A stretch of DNA of 64,000 nt from Deltaproteobacteria bacterium. GTDB taxonomy: Bacteria; Myxococcota_A; UBA9042; PHBI01. The stretch covers positions 559,001 through 623,000 of the forward strand of contig JACKFA010000006.1 of assembly GCA_020632715.1 (NCBI GenBank), in the 5' to 3' direction. Shown one piece after another: positions 8,614 to 17,390 of this stretch; position 1 is the first letter of the stretch; every line of letters begins with the position of its first letter. The translations under genes and the position numbers were made by a program. The notes under the pieces are model-generated. The model was not told the origin of the DNA. It saw only the letters and a list, made by a program, of their open reading frames with translations, and did no database searches.

Positions 8614-11600
8614 GTGCCGGACCGTCCACACCCTGGTCGCGTCCTCATGGTGATCATCGCGCTCGCCCTCGCGGGAGGCGGGTGCGAAGACCATGGGTCG
8701 CTCGGCGCGCCGCCCGTCGCGGACGCGCTCGACGACGTCGCCGACGCCGCCGGCCCGGACGCGCCCGACGCGGGCGGGGGCGACGCGAGCGACGCCGCGA
8801 CCGCGCCGGACGCCGCCGGGGACAGCGCGGAGCCCGTCGACACCGCGGTCCCCGTCGACGGCGCGGACGCGCGCGACGGCGAGAGCCCCGACACGGGAGA
8901 GCCGCACGCGCCCCTCGAGCCGCTCGATCCGACGCAGGCGTCGCCGATCATCGACCGCGCGGCGTGGCTCTTCACCGGGCCGAACGCGCCGCAGCGCGGC
9001 GTCCCGGCGGGCACCATCGACCCGGAGCGCGTCGCCATCGTGCTCGGCGAGGTGCTCGATCCCGAGGGGGCGCCCCTCGTCGGGGTGAGCGTGCGGGTCC
9101 ACCGCCACCTCGAGCTCGGCGAGACGACCACCGACGGGACGGGGCGCTGGGCGCTCGCGGTCAACGGCGGCGGCCCGCTGGTCGTGCGCTTCGAGCTCGC
9201 CGGGCGCCCGCCCGCCGATCGCGTCGTCGACGTGGCCTGGGGCGCGTGGGAGCACCTCGATCCGGTGGTGCTCACGCCGCGCGCGGCGGCGGCGACGGCG
9301 GTCGCGCTCGGCGGCGCCGCGGCCTCGGCGCCGGTGGTGGCGCGCGGCGATCCCGTGGACGACGGCGACGGGGTCCGGCGCGCCACCCTCCTCGTCGCGC
9401 CGGCCACGAAGGCGAGCGCGCGCGACGAGGGCGGCCTCGCGCGGCCCCTCGAGCGGCTCGACGTGCGCCTCACCGAGCTCTCCGTCGGCGCGCGCGGTCC
9501 GCTCGCGCTCCCGGCCCTGCTGCCGCCGGCGACGGCGTACGCGTGGGCGGCGGAGATCACCGCCGATGAGGCGCTCGCCGCCGGCGTCGCGGGCGTCGGC
9601 CTCGATCGCGACGCGGTGCTCTACGTCGAGGACTTCACGGGGCTCCCGGTCGGGGGCGCCGTGCCCGCGGCCCGCTACGATCGCGCGCGCGCCGCGTGGG
9701 TGCCCGTCGACGACGGCGCGATCGTCGCGATCGCGTCGGCCGACGACGAGGAGGTCGCGCTCGATCTCGACGGCGACGGGATCGCCGATCCCGACGCCGC
9801 CGCCGCGATCGGGGTCGGGGACGGCGAGCGGCGCCGCCTGGGCGAGCTGTACGCGGCTGGGGCGCGCCTCTGGCGGCTACCTCTCCGCGAGCTCGGCGCC
9901 TACGCGATCGGCTGGCCCTACGCCCTCGACGCGACGTCGACCGCGCCGGCGGGGGTGCCGGTCGCCGACCCCGCGCGGCCCGCGACCTGCCGCGATCCCG
10001 GGCGCCGCGTCGTCTGTGACGACCAGGTGCTCGGCGCCGAGCTCCCCATCGCCGGGAGCGGGTTCTCGCTCGTCTACCGCAGCGACCGCACGCCAGGCGG
10101 GTCCGCCCGCGGCGTCACCGTGCCCCTCGTCGGCGAGCCCGTGCCGGCCGACCTCGCGCGGGTCCGGCTCGACGTGCAGGTCGCGGGCGAGCGGCAGGAC
10201 GTCGCGGTCGCCCCCTCGTCGAACGCCGAGGCGCGCGTGCTCTGGAGCGGCCGCGACGGCTTCGGGCGGCTCGTCGTCGGCGGCGCGACCGCGCAGGTCC
10301 GCGTCCGCTACGACTACCGCGCGCGCTACCTGACCGTGCCGCGGGCGCGGAGCGGGGTGCTGCGCGCGTTCGGGCTCGTGCCCCCCGGGAGCGCGCCGAC
10401 GACGCGGCGGGTGCGCGGTGACGGCGTGACGCTCGCGCGGCGGACGCGGCTCGCCGTCGCGCGGCTCGACGCGCGCGAGCTCGGCGTCGGCGGTTGGGAC
10501 CTGGCGCCGCACCACCTCTACGACGTCGTCGCGCGGCAGGCCCTCCTCGGGAGCGGTGAGCGCGTGGGGCGCGCCCCCGGGCTCCTCGCCGTGGCGTCGG
10601 CCGGCGACGTCGGCGCGGGCGCGGTCCTCGCCCGCCTCGCCTTCCACCGCGACGGCGCCGTCTGGTCCCTCGGGGACGCGCCGGGCGCCGCGCTCGAGCG
10701 CGCCGGGGTAGGGGAGCTGCCCGCGCCCTACTTCGGTGGCGCCGCCGGGTGCGAGGCGCCGAGCCCCGACGGGACGCCCGTCGCGGAGGCGTGCGTGCCG
10801 CTGGTCGACGCGTTCGCGTTCGGACCCGAGGGGGAGCTCGTCTTCGCCGAGCCCGGCCGCGTCCGGCGCGTCGCCGAGGACGGGACGCTCGCGACCGTGG
10901 CGGGCGGTGGCGCCGCGACCGGCGACGGCGGCCCCGCGACGGCCGCGATCGTCGGGCGCGTCGGCGGGCTCGCGGTCGCCGACGACGGGACCGTCTACCT
11001 CAGCGAGGCCGCCCAGGTCCGCCGGGTCGGCCCCGACGGCGTCGTCGAGCGCGTGGCCGGGACGGGCGTGCCCGGCTTCTCGGGGGACGGCGGCCCCGCG
11101 CGCGACGCGCAGCTCGACGGGCCGTCGTCCGTCGCGCTCGCGCCCGACGGCGCGCTCCTCGTGCTCGACGCGGGCAACCGGCGCGTGCGGCGCGTGGCCC
11201 CCGACGGCGCCATCACGACCCTCGCCGGCGCGGGGCGCGGCGGCGTCGCGGGCGAGCCGCCGGGCGACGGGGGACCGGCCGTGGAGGCCCTCCTCGACGG
11301 CGTGGTCGGGCTCGCCGTCGATCGCGCCGGGGCCGCCTACGTCACCGCGCGCGACGGCGGCTCGGGCCGCGCGTACACGGCCCAGATCGCGCCCGGCGGT
11401 CGCTTCCACGTCGTCGCGGGGCTCGGCGAGGCGCCGCGCGCCGACGGGGCCCTCGCCGTCGGCTTCGCGCAGCCGGGTCGCGGGGACGTCGCCATCTCCC
11501 AGCTCGGCGAGCCCTGGCTCGCCCGCGCGCCCGGCGGGATCAGGCTCCACGAGCCGTTCCCGCGCGGCTTCCACGGCGACGTGCTGGTGCCTGCGCCCGG

Positions 11601-14600
11601 CGGTCGCGAGCGCTGGCGCTTCAGCGAGCGGGGGCGCCACCTCGACACCCGCGACGCCGTCACCGACGCCGTCGTGCGCGCGTTCGTCTACGACGAGCTC
11701 GGCCGCCTCGGCGCCATCGCCGAGGCGGACGGGCGCCGCACCCGCGTCGAGCGCGACGCCGCTGGGCGCCCGACGGCGGTCGTCGCGGCGAACGGCGAGC
11801 GCACGACGCTCGAGACGGGCTCCCTCGGGTGGCTCACGGCGGTGATCGGCCCCGACGGGGCGCGGACGGAGCTCGAGCACGACGCCGACGGGCGGCTCGT
11901 CGCCGTGCACCGGCCCGGAGGCGCCGACGCGACCTACGCCTTCGGCCCCGGCGTGGGCGAGACGCGCGCCGTGAGCGCGACGGACCCGCGCGGCGCGACC
12001 GACACGCTCGCGCGCGCCGCGCTCCCGGACGGCTTCGCGGTCACGGCGACGACGCGCGGCGGGCGCCCGTGGGAGGTCGCGGTCGCCATCGACGTCGGCC
12101 GGGACGAGGTGGCCGTCGCCGACGACGCGGGGGGCTCGTGGGTGCTCGCGCGCGGCGGCGACGGGGCCGAGGCCGTGACACACCGCGACGGCGCCGTCGT
12201 GAGCGCGCTCACCGGGCCCTCGGCGCGCGATCGGATGCGCGCGCCCGAGCTCCGCGGGGCGACCCTCGCCACGCCCGGCGGCGCCGCGATCACGCTGTCC
12301 CTCGCGCGCTCCGTGACGCCGGCGACCGGCGACGGCGGGGGGCTCTGGTCGGCGAACGACACGGCGACGCTGGCTGGCGAGAGCTGGGTCGTGTCGACCT
12401 CGGCGGGCGCCGGGACGCGGGTCGTCACGAGCCCCGAGGGGCGCGTCACGGCGCTCTCGTTCGACGCGAGTGGACGTCTCGCGACCGCCTCCGGCGCGGG
12501 CGGGGCGCCGGTCGCGTGGACACGCAGCGGGGCCGGCGCGATCGGCGCCGTGACGGTCGGCGCGGGCTCTGCGACGGCGAGCGTCGCGCTCGCGTGGGAG
12601 GCCACCGGTGAGCTCGCGTCGGCGACGCTCCCGGGCGGCGAGCGGGTGGCGGTGCTCGCGCGCGACGGGGCGAAGCGGCCGACGCGGGCGCTGCTCCCGG
12701 GTGGGCGCGAGCTCGGCGTCAGCTGGGACGAGCGCGGGAACCCGACGGCGCTCACGGCGCCCGGGGGGCCGGTCCACGCCTTCGCGTGGGACGCGGACGA
12801 CCGGCTCGTGGGCTACGAGCCGCCGGACGCCGCGACGATCGGCGGGGCGCTCACGTTCGAGCGCGATCCGGACGGGCTCCTCACGCGCTTCGCCTACGAG
12901 GACGGGCCAGGGGTCGACCTCGTCTGGGACCTCGCGGGCCGCCTCACGACGGTCAGCACGCCGCTCGGGGCGGTCCACGCGACCTACGACGCGGAGCGCG
13001 GCGCCGTCTCGCGGGTGACGGCGTTCGGTGGCGTCGTGCTCGACACCTCCTTCGACGGGCCGCTCCTCGTGTCGACGCGATGGAGCGGCGCGCTCACCGG
13101 CGAGATCGCGCGCAGCTACGACGCGGCTTCCCGCCTCGCCGCGCTCGACATCGCCGGGCTCGCCGTCCCCTACGAGCGCGATCGCGACGGGCTCGTGACC
13201 GCCGCCGGCGCCGCGGTGGTCGGCCGCGACGCGGCGACCGGCGAGGTGACCTCGGTGACGGTCGGCGTCGTGACCACGACGCTCGAGCGCGACGCGCGCG
13301 GCCGCGTGACGCGGACGGCGGCGACCGCCGGCGGCGGCCCGATCTTCGAGGCGACCTACGCCTACGACGCCGCCGGGGCCGTCGCGCGCGTCACCGAGGT
13401 CGTCGACGGTGTCGCTACGGAGCGCGTCTTCGGCCACGACGCCGCCGGCCGGATCACGGCGCTCACCGTGGATGGCGTGTCCGCCGGGAGCTGGGCCTGG
13501 GACGCGCGCGGGAACCGCACGACGGCGTCGTCGGCCAGCGTGACGACCCACGCGAGCTACGACGCACAGGATCGGCTCGTCTCCGCCGGGGCGGCCACTT
13601 GGGAGCACGGACCGAGCGGCGCTCGCGAGCGTCGCACCGACGGCGACGGCGTCACGCTCTACGCGATCGACGCGTTCGGCGACCTGCGGGCGGCGACGCT
13701 GCCGGGCGGCGTCGGCCTCGCGTACCTCGTCGACGGCCGCGGGCGGCGCGTCGCGAAGCGCCGTGACGGCGCGCTCGAGCAGGCGTGGCTCTGGCTCGAC
13801 GGGGCGCGACCGGCCGCGGAGATCGGCGCCGACGGCGTCGTCGCGAGGCGCTTCGTCTGGGCGAGCGGCGGGCGGTCCCCCGACTACCAGGTCACCGCCG
13901 AGGGCGCCGTGCAGGCCCTCGTCCGCGACAGGGACGGCTCCGTCCGGGTGGTCGTCGACGCGGCGACGGGGGCCGTGCTCGCGCGGCGCGGTTTCGGGCC
14001 GTTCGGGGAGACGACCGAGGACACCGATCCGCTGGCCACCCCCTTCGGGTGGCGCGGCGGCCTCCCGGACGCCGACACGGGCTTCGTCCTCCTCGAGGGG
14101 CGCGACTACGACCCGGCCACGGCGCGCTTCATCGCGAAGGCGCCCGACGGCCTCGGCGCGGGCGACCCGAACCTCTACGCCCTCGGCGGCGACGACGCGG
14201 GTCTCGCGCTCGCGCCCGTCGTGGCACAGGGAGGGCGGGTCTGCGCCGCGCTCGCCGCCGCGTGCGCCCCGACCGCGCCCGTCGCCCCCGATCGGCGCCT
14301 CGAGGCCGTCCGCGCCTGGCTCGACCCCGCCTGGGGCGGCGCGCGCTGGCGTGGCGTCGACCGGCCGGCGTTCGGCCCCTCGGACCTCCGCGCGCCGGCG
14401 CCTCTCGGTGGGGCGCGCTCGGCCTCGCCGCGCGCCGGCGGGCCGCTCGTCCCGCTCCTCGCGGCCCCCATCGCGCGCGCGCTCGGGCTCGGCGACGGCT
14501 CCCCCGTCTCTCGCGCGGGCGCCTGGCTCGCGGACCCGGGCCGCGTGCTCTGGACGGGCGACGCGCTCGAGGCGGTCGCGCCGGCGGTCCCCGGTCTCTG

Positions 14601-14631
14601 CGCCGAGCTCGCGCCCGCGTTCTGCCGATAG
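8614..14631 (+). CDS. RHS/YD-repeat protein with NHL-like repeats
   Basis: A protein of about 2005 residues. The first 25 residues form a lipoprotein-type signal (hydrophobic run ending AGGGC), followed by a low-complexity Asp/Ala linker. Next come a carboxypeptidase-regulatory-like beta domain (GEVLDPEGAPLVGVSVRVH), a beta-rich region, and NHL-type repeats around residues 740-930 (GVPGFSGDGGPA, LDAGNRRVRRVAPDG). Many YD repeats follow (YDELGRL, ERDAAGRPT, YDAQDRL), then the RHS core signature near the C-terminus (FGPFGETTED, GRDYDPATARF, NLYALGGDD). About 140 residues after the core form a variable tip not matching a known toxin. The NHL-then-YD order recalls teneurins. No obvious immunity gene follows; the next gene encodes an outer-membrane protein. 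The start is uncertain: GTG at 8614 gives a charged n-region, ATG at 8647 is the alternative, and neither has a strong Shine-Dalgarno. Confidence 0.85.
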   Translation: MPDRPHPGRVLMVIIALALAGGGCEDHGSLGAPPVADALDDVADAAGPDAPDAGGGDASDAATAPDAAGDSAEPVDTAVPVDGADARDGESPDTGEPHAPLEPLDPTQASPIIDRAAWLFTGPNAPQRGVPAGTIDPERVAIVLGEVLDPEGAPLVGVSVRVHRHLELGETTTDGTGRWALAVNGGGPLVVRFELAGRPPADRVVDVAWGAWEHLDPVVLTPRAAAATAVALGGAAASAPVVARGDPVDDGDGVRRATLLVAPATKASARDEGGLARPLERLDVRLTELSVGARGPLALPALLPPATAYAWAAEITADEALAAGVAGVGLDRDAVLYVEDFTGLPVGGAVPAARYDRARAAWVPVDDGAIVAIASADDEEVALDLDGDGIADPDAAAAIGVGDGERRRLGELYAAGARLWRLPLRELGAYAIGWPYALDATSTAPAGVPVADPARPATCRDPGRRVVCDDQVLGAELPIAGSGFSLVYRSDRTPGGSARGVTVPLVGEPVPADLARVRLDVQVAGERQDVAVAPSSNAEARVLWSGRDGFGRLVVGGATAQVRVRYDYRARYLTVPRARSGVLRAFGLVPPGSAPTTRRVRGDGVTLARRTRLAVARLDARELGVGGWDLAPHHLYDVVARQALLGSGERVGRAPGLLAVASAGDVGAGAVLARLAFHRDGAVWSLGDAPGAALERAGVGELPAPYFGGAAGCEAPSPDGTPVAEACVPLVDAFAFGPEGELVFAEPGRVRRVAEDGTLATVAGGGAATGDGGPATAAIVGRVGGLAVADDGTVYLSEAAQVRRVGPDGVVERVAGTGVPGFSGDGGPARDAQLDGPSSVALAPDGALLVLDAGNRRVRRVAPDGAITTLAGAGRGGVAGEPPGDGGPAVEALLDGVVGLAVDRAGAAYVTARDGGSGRAYTAQIAPGGRFHVVAGLGEAPRADGALAVGFAQPGRGDVAISQLGEPWLARAPGGIRLHEPFPRGFHGDVLVPAPGGRERWRFSERGRHLDTRDAVTDAVVRAFVYDELGRLGAIAEADGRRTRVERDAAGRPTAVVAANGERTTLETGSLGWLTAVIGPDGARTELEHDADGRLVAVHRPGGADATYAFGPGVGETRAVSATDPRGATDTLARAALPDGFAVTATTRGGRPWEVAVAIDVGRDEVAVADDAGGSWVLARGGDGAEAVTHRDGAVVSALTGPSARDRMRAPELRGATLATPGGAAITLSLARSVTPATGDGGGLWSANDTATLAGESWVVSTSAGAGTRVVTSPEGRVTALSFDASGRLATASGAGGAPVAWTRSGAGAIGAVTVGAGSATASVALAWEATGELASATLPGGERVAVLARDGAKRPTRALLPGGRELGVSWDERGNPTALTAPGGPVHAFAWDADDRLVGYEPPDAATIGGALTFERDPDGLLTRFAYEDGPGVDLVWDLAGRLTTVSTPLGAVHATYDAERGAVSRVTAFGGVVLDTSFDGPLLVSTRWSGALTGEIARSYDAASRLAALDIAGLAVPYERDRDGLVTAAGAAVVGRDAATGEVTSVTVGVVTTTLERDARGRVTRTAATAGGGPIFEATYAYDAAGAVARVTEVVDGVATERVFGHDAAGRITALTVDGVSAGSWAWDARGNRTTASSASVTTHASYDAQDRLVSAGAATWEHGPSGARERRTDGDGVTLYAIDAFGDLRAATLPGGVGLAYLVDGRGRRVAKRRDGALEQAWLWLDGARPAAEIGADGVVARRFVWASGGRSPDYQVTAEGAVQALVRDRDGSVRVVVDAATGAVLARRGFGPFGETTEDTDPLATPFGWRGGLPDADTGFVLLEGRDYDPATARFIAKAPDGLGAGDPNLYALGGDDAGLALAPVVAQGGRVCAALAAACAPTAPVAPDRRLEAVRAWLDPAWGGARWRGVDRPAFGPSDLRAPAPLGGARSASPRAGGPLVPLLAAPIARALGLGDGSPVSRAGAWLADPGRVLWTGDALEAVAPAVPGLCAELAPAFCR

Positions 14632-14710
14632 ATAGGGCGCTCACCCCGTCCGCGCCGGGCTCGTCGTGGACGCTCACCGCCGCGGCAGAGGCTCGGGCAG
14701 GCGTCGGAGG

Positions 14711-14739
14711 TTGTCGGTTGCCCGTGTTCGGGCTAATCC
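14711..14739 (+). promoter_or_regulatory. Candidate sigma70-type promoter for the outer-membrane protein gene
   Basis: TTGTCG at 14711-14716 and TAATCC at 14734-14739 are separated by exactly 17 bp and lie 34 bp before the start codon of the next gene. Matches to consensus are partial. Confidence 0.4.
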
Positions 14740-14772
14740 AGGCTCGTGTTTCGTCACTCCCAAGGAGCCATC

Positions 14773-15528
14773 ATGAAGCGCATCGCGCAGCTGACCGCCG
14801 TGCTCGGCACGGTCCTCTTCGCCGGCCAGGCCCTCGCGAACGAGCCCGTCGAGTTCTCGGAGCGCCCCCTCACCCTCACCGCTGGCACGCTGAACGCGGC
14901 GGCATTCTTCGTCGTCGAGGGCACGCCGGGCGACACCGGGTTCCGGATCGATCCGGTCGTGATCTACGGCGTCACGGACGACTTCGAGGTCGGGGCCTAC
15001 CCGGCGCCCGTGCGCCTCGCCCCGAAGACGAAGTACACGAACCCCGAGGTCTTCGCCGCCTACCGGCTCCTGCGCGGGCCGATCGAGATCGCGCCCGAGC
15101 TCGGCCTCGTCATCCCGGTCGAGGACGGGACGCACACGGTCTTCATCCCGGCGATTCGCTTCCTCGCGGGTCTGCAGGCGTTCACGAGCCTGCACTGGAC
15201 GTTCGAGTTCCCGATCCGGCTCACCGGCGGCGACCCTGAGGCCGACTTCCGGTTCGACCTCCAGTTCCGCCTGAACGTGGCGACCCAGATCTACCTCCAC
15301 GTCGACACGGGCGTCGAGCTCCCGAAGTACGAGACCGACGGCGGCTTCGTGCCCTTCGGCCTCGGCGTGGGCTACACCCTGGCCCAGGGAGACCACGCGT
15401 TCGCCGATCTCGAGATCGGGTTCCGCTTCCCCGGGCTCTTCCTGACGGGCGGTGGCGACACGACCAACACCGACTACTGGGAGCTCGCGTTCTCGGGCTC
15501 GTTCTTCTTCGGCGTCGGCGCGGACTGA
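14773..15528 (+). CDS. Outer-membrane beta-barrel-like protein
   Basis: A 251-residue protein with a Sec signal peptide (MKR, hydrophobic core, ALA at about residue 22). The mature part alternates hydrophobic and polar residues in short strands, has many aromatic and Gly residues, and ends in a strand WELAFSGSFFFGVGAD typical of a small barrel. No specific family is recognised. AAGGAG six bases upstream fixes the ATG. A promoter-like pair precedes it and a strong hairpin follows, so it is probably transcribed alone. Confidence 0.75.
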   Translation: MKRIAQLTAVLGTVLFAGQALANEPVEFSERPLTLTAGTLNAAAFFVVEGTPGDTGFRIDPVVIYGVTDDFEVGAYPAPVRLAPKTKYTNPEVFAAYRLLRGPIEIAPELGLVIPVEDGTHTVFIPAIRFLAGLQAFTSLHWTFEFPIRLTGGDPEADFRFDLQFRLNVATQIYLHVDTGVELPKYETDGGFVPFGLGVGYTLAQGDHAFADLEIGFRFPGLFLTGGGDTTNTDYWELAFSGSFFFGVGAD

Positions 15529-15549
15529 TCCGAAACCTTGGAATGCACT

Positions 15550-15585
15550 CGAAGCCCCCGGTCGCGTCCGCGATCGGGGGCTTCG
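15550..15585 (+). terminator. Strong hairpin terminator after the outer-membrane protein gene
   Basis: A perfect 11-bp stem (CGAAGCCCCCG at 15550-15560 with CGGGGGCTTCG at 15575-15585) encloses a loop that can itself pair. It is followed by CATTT. It begins 21 bases after the stop codon. Confidence 0.75.
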
Positions 15586-15727
15586 CATTTGATGCGCCTC
15601 AGCGAACCGGTTTCACAAATCATCACGTTGTTGATTTTGATTCAGTGCCAAACTGGACAGATGATGGATCTGGACAGAGGTGGGACGCCCGGGGGGGCGT
15701 CGACCTCCACGACCGTGGCATGCACAC

Positions 15728-16960
15728 ATGACCAACTCGACGATCGCCTCGACGCGCGGCAACGCTGTGGCTGCGTCTGAAAAGACGGAGCACGGAGCCG
15801 TGGACGCCGCGCCCCGCGTCGCGCGGATCCTGTTCGTCGACGACGACGCGATCTACCGCGACGGCGCCGTTCGGGGTGTCGGGACGGGCGACTTCACCAT
15901 CGCGACCGCGTCGTCGGGGCCGGAGGCGCTCGAGCTCCTCGCCGCGGAGCCCTTCGACATCATCTGTACAGACGAGCACATGCCCGGGATGCGGGGCTCG
16001 CAGCTCCTCGCCGAGGTGAAGGCGCGCTATCCGCACGTCTCGCGCATCATCCTCTCCGGGTTCGCCGAGCTCGACGTCGTCCTGCACGTCGTCAACGAGA
16101 TCGGCGTCTTCCGCTTCCTCACGAAGCCGTGTCATCCGGCCGACCTGCGCGCGGTCTTCGAGCAGGCGATGCGCGCCCGGAGCGAGCGGGCCGAGATGCT
16201 CGAGCCCCTGCGCGCCATCGAGGAGACCCAGAACGCCGAGCTCGCGCGCTTCCAGACCGGGCTCGACCGGCTCTGGCTCGCGGCGCAGCCGATCGTCAGC
16301 ACGCGGAGCTGGCAGACCTTCGGGTACGAGGTCCTGCTCCGGAGCGACGAGGGCTCGGTCGCGGCGCCCCACCACTTCTTCGGGCTCGCGGCGACGCTCG
16401 GCGAGACGCGCCGCCTCGAGCGCGCCATCCGCTCGGCGGCCGCGCGCCTCGCGGACCGCCTGCCGGACGGGGTCGCGCTCTTCCTGAACATCGAGTGCGA
16501 GACCCTGATGGACGACTCGCTCTTCGATCCGGGGTCGCCCGTGTCGCGGCACGCCTCGAAGATCGTGCTCGAGATCACGGAGCGCTCGCGCCTCGACGGT
16601 GTCGCGGACGTGCCGGCGCGGATCCGGCGCCTCCGCGACCTCGGCTACCGCATCGCGGTCGACGACCTCGGCGCCGGCTACGCGGGGCTCAACTCCATCG
16701 CGGAGATCGGCCCCGACATCGTGAAGTTCGACTACAGCCTCGTCCACGAGGTGCAGGAGTCGCCGGTGCGGCGCCGCCTCCTGCGGACGATGCTCGAGCT
16801 CTGCCACGAGCTCGGGATCCTCGCGGTCGCCGAGGGGGTCGAGACGCGCGACGAGCTCGTGGAGATGGTCGCGCTCGGCTGCCCGCTCCTCCAGGGGTAC
16901 CTGTTCGCGAAGCCGGGGCGCCCGTTCCCGAAGCCGGTCCTCCCCGGTGGGAGCTTCTGA
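15728..16960 (+). CDS. REC-EAL protein, c-di-GMP phosphodiesterase
   Basis: A 410-residue cytoplasmic two-domain protein. An N-terminal receiver domain (about 31-150) has the acidic cluster VDDD, phospho-acceptor Asp82 in ICTDEHMPG and Lys133 in LTKPC. A C-terminal EAL domain (about 175-405) has YEVLLR for the EAL motif, LNIE, LEITER, VDDLGAGYAGL, Lys in VKFDYSLV, EGVET and LQGYLFAKP. All metal- and substrate-binding motif positions look intact, so it should hydrolyse c-di-GMP under phosphorelay control. No cognate histidine kinase is adjacent. The ATG at 15728 is chosen because the receiver fold starts soon after; a GTG at 15680 is possible and neither has a good ribosome site. Confidence 0.9.
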   Translation: MTNSTIASTRGNAVAASEKTEHGAVDAAPRVARILFVDDDAIYRDGAVRGVGTGDFTIATASSGPEALELLAAEPFDIICTDEHMPGMRGSQLLAEVKARYPHVSRIILSGFAELDVVLHVVNEIGVFRFLTKPCHPADLRAVFEQAMRARSERAEMLEPLRAIEETQNAELARFQTGLDRLWLAAQPIVSTRSWQTFGYEVLLRSDEGSVAAPHHFFGLAATLGETRRLERAIRSAAARLADRLPDGVALFLNIECETLMDDSLFDPGSPVSRHASKIVLEITERSRLDGVADVPARIRRLRDLGYRIAVDDLGAGYAGLNSIAEIGPDIVKFDYSLVHEVQESPVRRRLLRTMLELCHELGILAVAEGVETRDELVEMVALGCPLLQGYLFAKPGRPFPKPVLPGGSF

Positions 16961-16963
16961 CCC

Positions 16964-16985
16964 GCTACCGTAGGTCGACGGTAGC
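16964..16985 (+). terminator. Hairpin after the REC-EAL gene
   Basis: GCTACCGT (16964-16971) and ACGGTAGC (16978-16985) form a perfect 8-bp stem with a 6-base loop, three bases after the stop codon. No T-tract follows. Confidence 0.4.
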
Positions 16986-17165
16986 AGCGGCCCGGGCGAG
17001 CCCGCGGGCGGCGCGTCGCGCGGGACCCCGTAGGGCGAGGATCTGCCGCCTGGGCTGATCGTCGGCGTGCGTCCGCGCGCTGGCACGGCCGTTGCTCTGT
17101 TCGCTCGCACCGACGCCGACGCGCGGCGGCCCCGAACGAGAGCAACGCCTGCCCAGGAGACCCCG

Positions 17166-17357
17166 ATGATCCGCTTCCTCCTCGCCGCCCTGACGACCCT
17201 CGCCCTCACCGCCGGCGGCTGCGCCACGATCCACCCGGCGCCCGGGCCGAAGCCGACCCAGGCGCGGATGGGCAAGGCCGAGTACACGGCCTACGTCGCG
17301 CGGATGGAGGCGAAGAAGGCGGCCGCGGAGGGCGCGCGCGCGGCGGACGCGCGCTGA
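17166..17357 (+). CDS. Very small lipoprotein
   Basis: A 63-residue protein. The first 18 residues form a lipoprotein signal ending LTAGGC, leaving a mature peptide of about 45 residues rich in Ala, Lys, Arg and Pro that is probably helical at its end (YVARMEAKKAAAEGARAADA). AGGAG six bases before ATG supports the start. Function is unknown; it may be a small periplasmic lipopeptide. It lies tail-to-tail with the prolyl oligopeptidase gene, 33 bp away. Confidence 0.65.
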   Translation: MIRFLLAALTTLALTAGGCATIHPAPGPKPTQARMGKAEYTAYVARMEAKKAAAEGARAADAR

Positions 17358-17390
17358 TCGATCCAGCGCGCGTCACACCGGGCGCCCCGA

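Noticed and set aside
8614..14631. RHS toxin with immunity partner
   Set aside because: No toxin motif in the tip and no small gene directly downstream; kept as an RHS surface protein.
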